DNA of 64,000 nt from an uncultured Clostridia bacterium (GTDB taxonomy: Bacteria; Bacillota; Clostridia; UBA1381): positions 1-64,000 of the forward strand of contig CAKSSN010000006.1 of assembly GCA_934489015.1 (NCBI GenBank), given 5' to 3'. Of the stretch, positions 25,829 through 36,595 are shown one piece after another (position 1 is the stretch's first letter; every line of letters begins with the position of its first letter). A program made the translations under genes and the position numbers. The notes beneath the pieces were generated by a model. That model had not been told where the DNA came from, did no database searches, and saw nothing but the letters and a program-made list of their open reading frames with translations.

Positions 25829-28800
25829 ATGAGAAAAGCATTATCATTATTATTGTCAGCTATAACGGCACTTACTCTTATTTCTCCGGCGGCGTGCGTA
25901 TCTTACGCCGCTGAAGATGTGACGCGTACTCTTCCGAGAGCCATAAACGGAGTTATTCGCGCGGAGGCTGAAAACGCATATTCATCGGACGCAAACGAGC
26001 CGTCGAGTGACGGCGAGGCATCTACCGTTGTCAGCTTTATGCAGGGTGACACAATGAAATATAAGGTCATTGTGCGCTTTGATGGAGAATATATTCTTAA
26101 AATGCGCAGCACATCATCGGGCGGCGAGGCTTCGGCTTTATTTTCTGCCGGAGGTTCACAGGCGGCGGTAAACATAAGCCCGACAGGCTCGTGGACTGAT
26201 TATGCAATAAATGAGGCGGAGGAGAAGCTTACTCTCGGCAATGGCATTAATGAAATAACCGTTTATATGGAAACGGGAGCGGTAAGCTTTGATTATTTCA
26301 CGCTCGAATATGTGGGCGACAGAGCAAAAAACACATTGGAGCTTGAAAACCCCGATTACTGGGAGATAAACGAAAATCAGAGCGGAGATATGTTTTTTGA
26401 CGAAAACGGAAATGCGCAGACCTCTTTGTCATATATGGCATATCCCTTCGGCGGCGCAAGCGGCGGCTGGGAAGCAGGCGTTAATTCATCGCTTGCCGAA
26501 TGGGTGTTTAATGCGGAGCAATCCGGACTTTACACGTTTTCTTTCAAATATGAAACGGAGCTTAGCGTATCGGTTAGCTTGAAAATTGACGGCAGAGCCG
26601 TAACCGACGCTCTTGCACTTTCTCCCACAGGCAGATGGAATCCGACGTCTTCCGACTGGAGCAGTGCGATTGTTGCGGAAAATGTACCGCTTGACAGGGG
26701 AACGCATATTTTGTCGTTTTATCTTGAGGGCTCCGCTACGTGCGACTGTATAACTTTTGAAAAAACAGGCGAAATATCGGACAGAAGCCCGATTGTGAGG
26801 GAAGCTGTAAGCTTTGATTTGCTTGCAGGTCAGGGCGAGGGCTATTATGATACAACCTCTGACGCGATTGATAATGCGGCAATGTATCTTGAAAAATATT
26901 TCCCGGTTGAAGCAGGCTATGCAGGAGAAAATATTGTTGTCGGAATGGCGCCGGGCGAGTGGCTTAAATATAACGTGTATGTAGAAAACGCAGGACGCTA
27001 CAGATTAAGCGCGGCAACTGCAAGTATGATGAATACTTCAATGTCGGCTTCGGTAAACGGCTCGGAGGGCAGAGAATATTCCGTACCCTCAAACAACAGC
27101 TGGACAGAGCTTACTTATACATCTCTCGGCAGTTTTAATTTGGAAGAGGGCGACAACACCGTTATTATAAAAAATCTCGGCGACAGCTGCAATTTCGGAT
27201 TTTTCAAGCTTGAAGCAAGCGACGGAGATGATCCTGAGCCTATGCCAGACCCTGATCCCGATACGGATATGGAAACGGTGCGTCTTGAAATGGAAAACCC
27301 GGAAAACGCTTCTCATGATGTGCTTGACGAGTCGCAATTTTTATATCGCAAATATCCGTATTCGGTGTGCAGCGGCGGCTATGCGGCAGGAATGAATATA
27401 GGCGTATGGGGCGAGTGGACAGTAAATATAGAAAACGGCGGAAGTTATGAAATCTATTTCAAGTGCGCAACGCCTGACGATAACTATGTAAGCGTTTCTC
27501 TTGACGGAAAGGATATTTTAACAAATGCCAAAACGTCCGTGAGCGGAAGCTATAACCCCGATGACGCTATGGTGACGGATATACTCGGCACCGCAGAGCT
27601 TTCCTCCGGAAGCCATACCATAAGAGTTACAAAGGGTGGCGGCGGCTGTACGGCGGACTATATGGAGCTTAGAAAAATAAAGCGCGATATAGCCGTAACA
27701 GGAGTCTACAGACGCGGCGGAGAAATAAATGACGGAGATATAATTCCGCGCGGAACGGATTATATCGCAGTGTACTTTAACAATTATATAGACGAGTCCA
27801 AGCTTTCGACGGCGAAAATAAGCCTTGACGGAAACGGCGGCAGCGTGCCTTTGGATATAGAGGTAAACGGTAAGATTTTAAATATCTATCTTTTGCGCCA
27901 GATTGACTACGACAGTGAATATACCCTGATCGTTGACGGTGTGGAAAGCAGATTTTTGCCAATGGCAGAGCCGTACTCGGTTACGTTCACAGCCTCCGAT
28001 GCAAACGGCGACAGCGGCGCTTCGTCGGTCAGCATAACGGAAGCGAAAATGAATTATGAAAACGCAGTATTTCGCGGATATATTCTCTCGGCGGAGAAAA
28101 AGAAAATCGGCGGCAGAAAAGCAGAGCTCATTTTTGACGGAAAAGCGGCAGCAAGTACCGTTTCGGGCGAAAACGGAGAATTTGAGCTTAAGCTTACAAT
28201 GCCGGACGGTGCGGCACCCGGTGTGTATGACTTTTATATAAACGCCGAATACGCGTCTAAGGCAGAGCCGATAGCTTTAAGCTATATTTCAAAGGAATAT
28301 GAAAGCGAAATGCTTCTTGCGCTGAAAAACACAAAAACAGTAGCAGAGGTGTCAGCTTGGTTTGACAGCTATTCGGATATTCTTCTTATAGACTCCGAAA
28401 GCGATATGCAGGCTCTTTCGGGTAAGGATGTGTTTTATAAAGGCTTTATCGGCAGGGAGCTTTCGTCGGCAGACGAATTTAAGCAGGACTATTATAAGGC
28501 GCTTTATCTTGAAATGCTCAATCAGGGCGATGAGGCTGTTATTTTGTCCGTGTTAAGCGATGCGGAAAAGCTAAAGGCGCTCGGCTTTGATATTGACTAT
28601 ATCCCCACGGATATGGACGGCTTCTTACAGGACCTTAAAAATATGGATAGAAAGGATACCGCCGAAGAGTATTACAGCGCGCTTTGCGCTCTTAAAAACA
28701 CATATCTTGCAAAGAAATTTGAAAAGGATATACCGAGCCTTGACGTGCAGCGAAATGTTAATGTATACACAGGCGGCGGAATTAAGGTCCCGGTTAAATT

Positions 28801-29797
28801 TAAAAATAAGCTTACCGACGTTAAGAGCGTAAAGCTTGTGTTTGACGGTGCGGATTTTGTAAGCACAATTTCACTTTCGCATATAAGCGGCAGCGCTAAA
28901 TGCGAAAAGAGCGGCGGCTCGGCAAGTCTTGAGATAAGCGGATTTGGCGGAAAGCCCGTGCAGGATTTGGGATATGTATTGTTTACAGCTCCGCAAAGCA
29001 GCGGGTCGCATAAAATAAGCGTTGCCGCAGAGGTTAAATATGAATGTACATCTGACGGCAAAGCCTATGAATTTTCATTAAGCCCGGAGAAAGAAGAAAT
29101 TTCGGTAGCCGTGAGCAAAAGCTCATATAACGATAAGGGCGGCGGCAGCTCCGGTGGCGGCGGAGGCTCGTCCGGAGGTTCATCATCGGGCGGCTCGGGC
29201 AGTACGATCGGACTCCCGTCCGACAATACGCAGAAGCCGCAGCAGGAAGCGTTTGCATTTACCGATCTTGAAGGTGTTTCATGGGCAGGCGAAAGCATAA
29301 ATTATCTTTTGAAGAACAATGTTGTTTCAGAAAGCGAGGATAAATTGTTTTACCCGAACAGAAACGTAACGAGAGAGGAATTTGTTAAAATGGCAGCTGC
29401 TGCTCTCGGACTCAGCGGCGACGGCTATGCGGCAGAGTTTACTGACGTAGAGCAGAGCGCATGGTATTATCAGCCTGTTTGCGCGGCGGTTAAGTACGGA
29501 ATTATAACCGGAAGAGATGACGGAAGCTTCGGAACAGGAGAAAATATCACCCGTGAGGATATGGCGGCGATTGCCGGAAGAATACTCGAAAAAGCGGGAC
29601 TCAAGGCGCAGGACGGCGCGCAGGAGTTTGCGGATGATTACTTGATTTCCGATTATGCAAAGAGCTTTGTTTACGGTATGCGTTCGCTCGGAGTAATGAG
29701 CGGCACGGGCGATAATATGTTTGAGCCGAAAAACAATGCAACAAGAGCAATGGCGGCAAAGGTTATATTTGAGATAATGAAGGCGGTGGGAAGATGA
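25829..29797 (+). CDS. Giant SLH-anchored protein with several CBMs and no visible catalytic domain
   Basis: A 1322-residue protein from the ATG at 25829; the earlier ATG at 25811 would include the ribosome site GAAAGGA. Order: signal peptide; CBM-like sandwiches at about 40-165, 175-320 and 330-460 (the last with GQGEGYYDTTSDAI); an acidic Pro-Asp linker (PEPMPDPDPD); a further sandwich; an Ig-like region; a helical segment of about 140 residues. Next is a cohesin-like sandwich (NVYTGGGIKVPVKFKN), a Gly/Ser linker near 1104-1126 and three SLH repeats (about 1144-1322). The N-terminal half is close to the preceding SGNH protein, even in DNA. It probably acts as a surface scaffold or glycan-capture protein. 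Its stop overlaps the next start. Confidence 0.8.
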   Translation: MRKALSLLLSAITALTLISPAACVSYAAEDVTRTLPRAINGVIRAEAENAYSSDANEPSSDGEASTVVSFMQGDTMKYKVIVRFDGEYILKMRSTSSGGEASALFSAGGSQAAVNISPTGSWTDYAINEAEEKLTLGNGINEITVYMETGAVSFDYFTLEYVGDRAKNTLELENPDYWEINENQSGDMFFDENGNAQTSLSYMAYPFGGASGGWEAGVNSSLAEWVFNAEQSGLYTFSFKYETELSVSVSLKIDGRAVTDALALSPTGRWNPTSSDWSSAIVAENVPLDRGTHILSFYLEGSATCDCITFEKTGEISDRSPIVREAVSFDLLAGQGEGYYDTTSDAIDNAAMYLEKYFPVEAGYAGENIVVGMAPGEWLKYNVYVENAGRYRLSAATASMMNTSMSASVNGSEGREYSVPSNNSWTELTYTSLGSFNLEEGDNTVIIKNLGDSCNFGFFKLEASDGDDPEPMPDPDPDTDMETVRLEMENPENASHDVLDESQFLYRKYPYSVCSGGYAAGMNIGVWGEWTVNIENGGSYEIYFKCATPDDNYVSVSLDGKDILTNAKTSVSGSYNPDDAMVTDILGTAELSSGSHTIRVTKGGGGCTADYMELRKIKRDIAVTGVYRRGGEINDGDIIPRGTDYIAVYFNNYIDESKLSTAKISLDGNGGSVPLDIEVNGKILNIYLLRQIDYDSEYTLIVDGVESRFLPMAEPYSVTFTASDANGDSGASSVSITEAKMNYENAVFRGYILSAEKKKIGGRKAELIFDGKAAASTVSGENGEFELKLTMPDGAAPGVYDFYINAEYASKAEPIALSYISKEYESEMLLALKNTKTVAEVSAWFDSYSDILLIDSESDMQALSGKDVFYKGFIGRELSSADEFKQDYYKALYLEMLNQGDEAVILSVLSDAEKLKALGFDIDYIPTDMDGFLQDLKNMDRKDTAEEYYSALCALKNTYLAKKFEKDIPSLDVQRNVNVYTGGGIKVPVKFKNKLTDVKSVKLVFDGADFVSTISLSHISGSAKCEKSGGSASLEISGFGGKPVQDLGYVLFTAPQSSGSHKISVAAEVKYECTSDGKAYEFSLSPEKEEISVAVSKSSYNDKGGGSSGGGGGSSGGSSSGGSGSTIGLPSDNTQKPQQEAFAFTDLEGVSWAGESINYLLKNNVVSESEDKLFYPNRNVTREEFVKMAAAALGLSGDGYAAEFTDVEQSAWYYQPVCAAVKYGIITGRDDGSFGTGENITREDMAAIAGRILEKAGLKAQDGAQEFADDYLISDYAKSFVYGMRSLGVMSGTGDNMFEPKNNATRAMAAKVIFEIMKAVGR

Positions 29798-32292
29798 AAA
29801 AATTTCTTGGTATATTAATTGCGTTTATGGCGGCTGCATTGCCACTGTGGGCGCAGGCGGCAGGAAACACCTCCGGACTGCTTTCCGAGCTTGAAATATT
29901 TCCGCAGTCGTGGCAGCAGTCTGAGGAATACATAACTCGCGGAGAATTTGCATATGCAGCTGCAAGGCTTTCCGGAAGCGGTGAGCAAAAAGCGGCAAAA
30001 ACGGATTTCAGCGATGTCGGAGAGGATAATATATATTCGGGGTATATAGGCTATTTGTCGGAAAAGGGCTTTGTTTCGGGTGTTGAGGAAGGAAAATTTG
30101 ACCCGTCTGGAGAGCTTACGGCGCAGATGGCTTATAAAATAGCCGTTGACATTATTGGTCGCGGCGCAATGGCAAGAGCGCGCGGCAGCTATGCTGAAGA
30201 GGCAAAGTCGCTCGGCTTTGAAAAATATATAAATTCCGGTGCGGAAAAAATAACAAAGGCGCAGGCGGCGCGGTTTTTAATCGGTATATGCGACCTTGAA
30301 TATTATCCCGTTTCCTATTCGGGAGGAAAGCCCGTTGTTTCGTCGGGCAGCAAAAAGCAGACGGTTTTAACCGATGTTCTGGATATAAGCGCATACAGAG
30401 CTTATGTTACGGCAGCGGACGGCGGAGCAGGCAGCATAAGAATAAGGATAGAGAAAAATCTCTATGATACTAATAAAAATTATCTGTCAAAGGGAGCGGA
30501 ATATACCGTTTCGTCGGACGGCAGCATTGACGTTAATAATTTTGAAGGTGCGCCCGTTGATATTTATGTTTATAACGAAACGGACACAGTTGCGGCAATT
30601 TTGCTTCGAAACGGGGTAAAGATTGTTTATAAAAACATTTATTCCGTAAACGGAGATACGGCTAAGGATAGCTTTTATCTCCCGTCAGCAGTTAAAACAA
30701 TAAGCTTTTCGGACACAAAGGGCAAATATAAGCTGACGGACGATGCTAAAATTAAGTATAACGAAAAGAAAGCCGACGAGCCTGTTTCTCTTATCGGCAA
30801 GGCGGCAAGAGTAGTTCTTGACGGAAACAATGTTATCTCGATAAACAGCTGGGACTTTAAAGAGGGCGGAATTTTATCAAAAATATCAGACGAGGAGCTT
30901 ACCTTTGTTCAGGGTACAAACGACTCGCAGAAAATAAAGGATTTTGATAAGTTCAAAAACAAGAAAATTATAATTGACGGCGAAAGCGCCGATATAAAGC
31001 TTTTAAAGGCGAATACGTATTTTGATTACTATTCGGATGGCGACACGATTGTAATATGTGCGTCCGAAAAGGTTATAACCGATAAGCTTTTTTCGGCAAA
31101 CGATGAAGTGCTTTCTATAGGCTCGGCGGTTTATGACAGAGCGGGGAGCCTTTATGTAAAGGGCAAAAGCGGAGTTTATATAAAAGACGGCAGTATGACG
31201 GATTTGTTCGGGCATACGGTTGACGCGTATTTTAATCATGGCGGAGAATGTGTTTATATAGCCGCTTCCTCTTTGGAGAGCGTACAGTACAGCGATTTTC
31301 TCGGTGCGGTTGCTTCATGCATATATGAGGATGAGGACTGGTACGTTAAGCTTTGGCACCTTGAGGGCGAGGTTAAAACCGAGCTTTATACAATTGCCGA
31401 TAAGGTGAAGCTTTCGGACGGAATTACGGTTTCGGAGCTTAAAGAAAATGCCGAAAGCTTTTCGGGAAAGGGGATTTATCTTTTTAAGGTAAATTCAAAG
31501 CAGGAAATAACATCTGTTTCAAGACCTATGGCGTATCCGGGCTTCGGCGCAGAGGCAAGAGGAACCTTTTCTCAAACGGCAAACGACCAGAATGTTTATG
31601 TTGCAATCGGAAATAAAACGGTGTTTTTAAATCATGCACCGCTTGCGGCGCTGTATTCCGACGGCGGAACGCTTACAGCCTGCTCCGTAGCTCCGTATCA
31701 GCTTGTTTATAAGCAGATAGACGGCGGCGCAGATATTATTCTGTTCGGCGAAGAGGACAGTTTGCAGGTGCGCATGGCGGTTGTGTGCGGCGTTGATTTT
31801 TCAACAATTCACGATAAGGAAACATCGGTAGCCTTTGTAACCGACAAAGCGCTTATCAAAAATAAGGATGATGAGCTTGCCTATAAAATCAGCGTTAAAG
31901 GCGTAGGCGGCGGAGAATATTCTCTCAGCAGCGAAAGCGGAGATAAGGTTCCGTCAAAGGCGTTTATAGTGTTTTATAAGGGTGCGGCGTTTTCCGATGA
32001 CGACATAATATTATCCGGCAGCATGACGGTTGACCTGACAGGCTCATCTGACAGCTGGACAGAGTCGGGCATACTTAAAATCGACACAATCAAAAGGATA
32101 AATTCCTTTGCTGTTGAGTTTGAGTCGGGAGAGGTTTATTTCCTTCACCCGACGCTGTGTTCATATGCAAAATATGAGCAAAACAAATCAAGGTCTTCAA
32201 TAGAATCGGCATCGCTTTCAGACTTTAACTCCGGAGATACCGTTTGCTATTATGGTATTGACACGTTAAGAGCCATGCTTCTTATGGAGTAG
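29794..32292 (+). CDS. Secreted protein with N-terminal SLH repeats and large module of unknown function
   Basis: An 832-residue protein whose ATG overlaps the previous stop codon (ATGA), so translation is coupled. A signal peptide (about 1-23) is followed by SLH-like repeats (about 45-170; DFSDVGEDNIYSGYIGYLSE) and about 650 residues of beta-rich sequence without a family that I recognise. The segment has a loose repeating pattern of short strands, 'G..v.vy.d..g.v..i'. The same type of C-terminal part occurs after SLH repeats in the protein at 48350. It is probably a structural surface protein working with its translational partner. Confidence 0.75.
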   Translation: MKKFLGILIAFMAAALPLWAQAAGNTSGLLSELEIFPQSWQQSEEYITRGEFAYAAARLSGSGEQKAAKTDFSDVGEDNIYSGYIGYLSEKGFVSGVEEGKFDPSGELTAQMAYKIAVDIIGRGAMARARGSYAEEAKSLGFEKYINSGAEKITKAQAARFLIGICDLEYYPVSYSGGKPVVSSGSKKQTVLTDVLDISAYRAYVTAADGGAGSIRIRIEKNLYDTNKNYLSKGAEYTVSSDGSIDVNNFEGAPVDIYVYNETDTVAAILLRNGVKIVYKNIYSVNGDTAKDSFYLPSAVKTISFSDTKGKYKLTDDAKIKYNEKKADEPVSLIGKAARVVLDGNNVISINSWDFKEGGILSKISDEELTFVQGTNDSQKIKDFDKFKNKKIIIDGESADIKLLKANTYFDYYSDGDTIVICASEKVITDKLFSANDEVLSIGSAVYDRAGSLYVKGKSGVYIKDGSMTDLFGHTVDAYFNHGGECVYIAASSLESVQYSDFLGAVASCIYEDEDWYVKLWHLEGEVKTELYTIADKVKLSDGITVSELKENAESFSGKGIYLFKVNSKQEITSVSRPMAYPGFGAEARGTFSQTANDQNVYVAIGNKTVFLNHAPLAALYSDGGTLTACSVAPYQLVYKQIDGGADIILFGEEDSLQVRMAVVCGVDFSTIHDKETSVAFVTDKALIKNKDDELAYKISVKGVGGGEYSLSSESGDKVPSKAFIVFYKGAAFSDDDIILSGSMTVDLTGSSDSWTESGILKIDTIKRINSFAVEFESGEVYFLHPTLCSYAKYEQNKSRSSIESASLSDFNSGDTVCYYGIDTLRAMLLME

Positions 32293-32379
32293 GATAAGCT
32301 ACCATTTTCTTATAAGCTTCAATTTGTGCCTTACGGCATGAAAAGGATAAATTAAAAAAAACAGGAAGGAGATTTTCTA

Positions 32380-35300
32380 ATGAAAAAGGTATTTAAAAAA
32401 GGAATATCCGCTGCTCTGTCACTTGCAATGTGCGCCTCAAGCTTGTGCAGCATAGCAGGTGCGGCGGAGGGAGATGACGCAACAAAGCTCATTTCAAAGG
32501 ATAACGTTGATTTTCGTTTCGGACTTATGAGCGACTCTCACGTTACAATTAACAATAATTGTGCCGCAATAAACCAGGTAAACAAGGTTTTGAGCTTCTT
32601 TAAAACGCAGGAGATTGACGGCCTTGCATTTAACGGAGATATTGTTTATCAGGTTCAGTCGAATTATTCGAGCGGAGGAACAGTCAATACTTTGACGACC
32701 GTTCCGTATGAAAAGATTAAGGAATCAATCAATACAAATTTGCCGGGCTTTTACAACCCGGAAGATCCGGACAATGATAAATTTGTTTTCGCTACCGGAA
32801 ATCATGAGTTTTTGCAGGGCGTAAATGATGAAGCGATATGTAACGCTTCGCTTAATATGTTTAAGGACCAGATGAAAATGGAGCAGAACACTCACACCGT
32901 AATCGGTGGCTACCATTTCATAACGTCCGGCGGCAAAAACTATGACGCATATATGGACGAGACAAGACTTAACTATGTTATGGATGAGGTTAAGGCAGCA
33001 GAGAAGCTGACGCCCGATAAGCCTATATTCGTTTTGCTTCATCACCCCATTCATGAAACGGTGCGCGGCTCGGATACTCTCGCAGCTACGCGCTACTCAA
33101 AGGAGTTTAAGGACTTCTTTAATGAAAGACCGAATGTTATAGTTCTTCATGCTCATATACATTCGATAGCTCAAAATCCGTATACAATCTGGCAGGATGG
33201 CTTTACAGTATATCACAGCCCGCTCACAGGCGGCGGATATATGGATGATGAGGGCTTTAGCACGGAATTGCTTCCGAAAGGCGAATTGGCAGGAAGCTAC
33301 ATAAACTATACTGCGCAGACAACATTAGTTGATGTAACAAAGGATAATCTGGTTAAGCTTTACAGATTTGACCTTAATACAAATACCATGATCGGTGAGC
33401 CGTTTGTAATAGACATAAATGCCGGAAAGGATGGCTTTAAGTATACGGCCCAAAAGCGTGCGGCAGAAAAGGTAACTCCGCATTTTGCGGACGGTGCGGC
33501 GCTTACGGCTTCAAATATTGCAAACACCTATGCCGATATCACATTCCCGCAGGGCGTATGCGACAAGCTCGGAGAGCAGCAGGACGGCTATGTGAGTGTT
33601 TACACGGTTAAGGCGGTTGATAAGGAAACGGGCAAAACGGCGTTTGAGCAGAAGTATATTTCTGACTATTATAAGCCGACTGCAAAAAGACAGGCGACTA
33701 TGACTGCAAAGGTTTTGGGTCTTGATAAATCAACCGATTACACCGTTTATGTTTATCCCGAAACTCCGTTAGGTACTGTGGGCGAGTCGCTTACCTTAGA
33801 TATAAAAACAACGGGACTTAAGGAAGAGCTTACCGAAGAGGAGCAGGCAAAGCCAATCCCGACAGCCGATATACTCGATATTCAGTTTATAAACGATAAT
33901 ATAGACGACCTGTCGCCAAGACAGACGAAAGCGGAAACCTTTGGTACACCGTCGCTTACAGCTATCGGAAGCGGATATAAATATGCTTCCTTTGACGGAA
34001 GCGATGACGCTTACAGATATAACATAAATGATGTTTATTCAAAATATACAAGCACTTTGACGGTTGAGTCAATGTTCCGACTTAATTCTTCAAAAAGCGC
34101 GTCAATATTCAGCGGTGAGGAAGCAGGTGGAACGGCTATAAGATATGCTGACGGAAATGTTTATTTTGATATTTATGTAAACGGCGCTTACAGAATTGTT
34201 TCAGCTCCGGTTAATACGGGAGAGTGGATTCACGCCGTTGGAACATATGACGGAAAAGCCGTAAAGCTGTATGTAAACGGTGAACCTGTTGCCGAGCTTG
34301 CAGTAAGCGGAAAAATCGGCTGGCCGCCGTCAAATGTTACGGAAGAAGGACGTGCTTTTGCGGTTGGCGCTGATATAGCATGGAATAACAATACAAAGGT
34401 ACCTTTCCTTGCGTACTATTTTAACGGAGATGTTTTAAACGGACGCATTTATTCAGAGCCTGTTACAATAGGCGCGGTAAGCAAGATGTATAAAAACTCT
34501 CTTAACATTTTATCAAATGTGCCGGATAAGCTCGTTCTTTCGGCAGCTGATTATAAAGGAGCTTCAAGCGGTGTTACAGCGGCAGACGGAAGCGTTACAA
34601 TTCCGGCGGGCGAATATGCGGAATATGAGGTTAATACAGGCGCAAATGCAACATATAATTTCAGCCTGACATCTTCCGCAGGCTCAAATGTGACGGTCAG
34701 CGTAAACGATGTAATTAAAATTCATAATGCATCATTTGAAAGCGGCACCGAATTTGGTTGGGCAAATATATGCTCCGGCAATAGCAAAATTAAAATAACA
34801 AATGCAGGAGAGGCGGCACTCGTTATATCGGCTGTTAATCTTGAAAAGCGCGTTTACAGCGGAAATGAAAAGCTTATAAATCTCCCGGCGTTTAACTATA
34901 ACTCCGGCGGAAATAACGTGGGCTATTATGCTTCTCAAGGTAATTCAACCTTTTTCAACTATGGTGAAAATCTGTGGTTTTATGCCGGTGATAAGGCAAC
35001 ATCGTTCCAGCCGGGCTTCTGGCTGAGCTGGGATGTAGAGCTTGAAAAGGATCAGGACTACTATCTTGTTATGAATGACGGTGTGGAGAAAAACAGTAAT
35101 CCAAAGTATCAGATTCAGGTAAACGGAAATTATAAGCAGGTAAAAACTCTTACGGACAGTGCAATTACCTCCGGAGATAATTATCAAAATCAGTTAAGAC
35201 TTATAGGAAAGCTAAGTCTTAAAAAGGGAATGAACACAATTAAGCATAAGTCGCTTAATCCTTCGATACTCTATAGAGCAATGCTTTTAAGAGCAGATCA

Positions 35301-36477
35301 GGTTATTGATTTAAGCAATGCAGCGGCTTCTACAGTAGAGGTTACGGCAACATCATCTCAGATATACTTAAAGGGTAACACAAGCGTTAATGATGGAAGT
35401 ACAACAATGGCTTCGAGTGACGGACGCTGGAGCTTCCAATCAGATAACAGGCTCGGATATTTGGTGTATATTAGTTCGCCTGGTACATATTCGGTTGATA
35501 TATACGGCGGAACAAGATCAAATCCGACTGTAAATTTGCTTGTTGATAACAAAGAAATGCATACGGTAACGCTTAAAAACGTTGATGGATATACCAAAAT
35601 AGAAAACCTTGCAACTGCCGAAATGGAGCTTGATGCCGGAATGCATATGATAGAGATTAAGCATAACGGCTCATGGATGATTGCAAATCTTGCGTTTACA
35701 AAAACAAAGGATTATATGCCCGACGGCTATAATTATGAGGTTAAAATCAATGCCGAAGACTTTAACCTTTATGGCGGACAGGGCAAGGGCTTTTATGATT
35801 TAACACCGGACGGACTTGATCAGACCTTTTACAGTGCGCTTTATTCACCTGTTGAAATAGGTCAGGTAGGAAGCGAATTTGTTGCCGGAATGGCTCATGG
35901 AGAATGGCTTGCATATGATGTATATGCACCGAAAGCAGGAGAATATAATATCAGTGCAATAGCCGGTACGGGTGATGATTCATCTGTTACACTTTCGGTT
36001 ATAGCAGGCGACAGCACAGCAACAAATACGTGCAGCGTAGAGAAGGACTGGGGCAAGCTTGAAAACCTCGAAATAGGAAAAATTCAGCTTAATGAGGGCT
36101 ACAATAAGGTTTTGGTAAGAAATGATGCGGCGGTAGCGGCAGTGAATATGAAGTCGGTTACCTTCTCAATGCCGATCGAGCCGTATGCGCAGCTTTTGGA
36201 AAGCGATGGCAGCGAAGCCGATACCTTTGCAGCCGATACTGCTTACAGCGTTAAGGCTAAGCTTTCAAAAGCAGAGGACAGCGCATATCTTATTGTCGCG
36301 CTGTATTCATCAGACGGAGCGCTTATTAAAACTCAGATTGAAAAATTCACCGGAGAAAAAACAGTTGAAGGCTTTAACACCGGAAATGCCGCAGCAGTAA
36401 AGCTTATGATTTGGAACGATATTCTTGATCTTGTTCCTGTTACAGATGTAAAGGTAATAGAAAAAGCGGCGCAGTAA
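32380..36477 (+). CDS. Secreted calcineurin-like metallophosphoesterase with LamG-like domain and CBMs
   Basis: A 1365-residue protein. A signal peptide (about 1-28) is followed by a metallophosphoesterase domain (about 40-340) with the full metal-site set: MSDSHV (D52, H54), NGDIV, TGNHEF, LLHHPIHE and LHAHIH. A fibronectin-like stretch comes next, then a concanavalin/LamG-like sandwich (about 496-706; STLTVESMFRLN, WIHAVGTYDGKAVKLYVNG). Several CBM-like sandwiches follow, including one with GQGKGFYDLTPDGLD (about 1120-1265), and a C-terminal 'W-N' module (LMIWNDILDLVP). Substrates could be phosphorylated glycans, teichoic acid-type polymers or nucleotides. The CBMs and the neighbours favour a glycan. 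Confidence 0.8.
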   Translation: MKKVFKKGISAALSLAMCASSLCSIAGAAEGDDATKLISKDNVDFRFGLMSDSHVTINNNCAAINQVNKVLSFFKTQEIDGLAFNGDIVYQVQSNYSSGGTVNTLTTVPYEKIKESINTNLPGFYNPEDPDNDKFVFATGNHEFLQGVNDEAICNASLNMFKDQMKMEQNTHTVIGGYHFITSGGKNYDAYMDETRLNYVMDEVKAAEKLTPDKPIFVLLHHPIHETVRGSDTLAATRYSKEFKDFFNERPNVIVLHAHIHSIAQNPYTIWQDGFTVYHSPLTGGGYMDDEGFSTELLPKGELAGSYINYTAQTTLVDVTKDNLVKLYRFDLNTNTMIGEPFVIDINAGKDGFKYTAQKRAAEKVTPHFADGAALTASNIANTYADITFPQGVCDKLGEQQDGYVSVYTVKAVDKETGKTAFEQKYISDYYKPTAKRQATMTAKVLGLDKSTDYTVYVYPETPLGTVGESLTLDIKTTGLKEELTEEEQAKPIPTADILDIQFINDNIDDLSPRQTKAETFGTPSLTAIGSGYKYASFDGSDDAYRYNINDVYSKYTSTLTVESMFRLNSSKSASIFSGEEAGGTAIRYADGNVYFDIYVNGAYRIVSAPVNTGEWIHAVGTYDGKAVKLYVNGEPVAELAVSGKIGWPPSNVTEEGRAFAVGADIAWNNNTKVPFLAYYFNGDVLNGRIYSEPVTIGAVSKMYKNSLNILSNVPDKLVLSAADYKGASSGVTAADGSVTIPAGEYAEYEVNTGANATYNFSLTSSAGSNVTVSVNDVIKIHNASFESGTEFGWANICSGNSKIKITNAGEAALVISAVNLEKRVYSGNEKLINLPAFNYNSGGNNVGYYASQGNSTFFNYGENLWFYAGDKATSFQPGFWLSWDVELEKDQDYYLVMNDGVEKNSNPKYQIQVNGNYKQVKTLTDSAITSGDNYQNQLRLIGKLSLKKGMNTIKHKSLNPSILYRAMLLRADQVIDLSNAAASTVEVTATSSQIYLKGNTSVNDGSTTMASSDGRWSFQSDNRLGYLVYISSPGTYSVDIYGGTRSNPTVNLLVDNKEMHTVTLKNVDGYTKIENLATAEMELDAGMHMIEIKHNGSWMIANLAFTKTKDYMPDGYNYEVKINAEDFNLYGGQGKGFYDLTPDGLDQTFYSALYSPVEIGQVGSEFVAGMAHGEWLAYDVYAPKAGEYNISAIAGTGDDSSVTLSVIAGDSTATNTCSVEKDWGKLENLEIGKIQLNEGYNKVLVRNDAAVAAVNMKSVTFSMPIEPYAQLLESDGSEADTFAADTAYSVKAKLSKAEDSAYLIVALYSSDGALIKTQIEKFTGEKTVEGFNTGNAAAVKLMIWNDILDLVPVTDVKVIEKAAQ

Positions 36478-36490
36478 GCGTAGTATAACC

Positions 36491-36527
36491 GCAAAACCAC
36501 TCTCTATGTAATTGGGAGTGGTTTTGC
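36491..36527 (+). terminator. Strong hairpin after the phosphoesterase gene
   Basis: GCAAAACCACTC (36491-36502) pairs perfectly with GAGTGGTTTTGC (36516-36527). The following bases (CTTATAAA) are not a T-run, so termination may be partial. It marks the first plausible transcript end in the long run starting at 12629. Confidence 0.6.
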
Positions 36528-36595
36528 CTTATAAACGGTAAGATTTGAATAATTTTCTTTCAAACTTAGTTTCACGGAAAGGAATGATCATAAAC

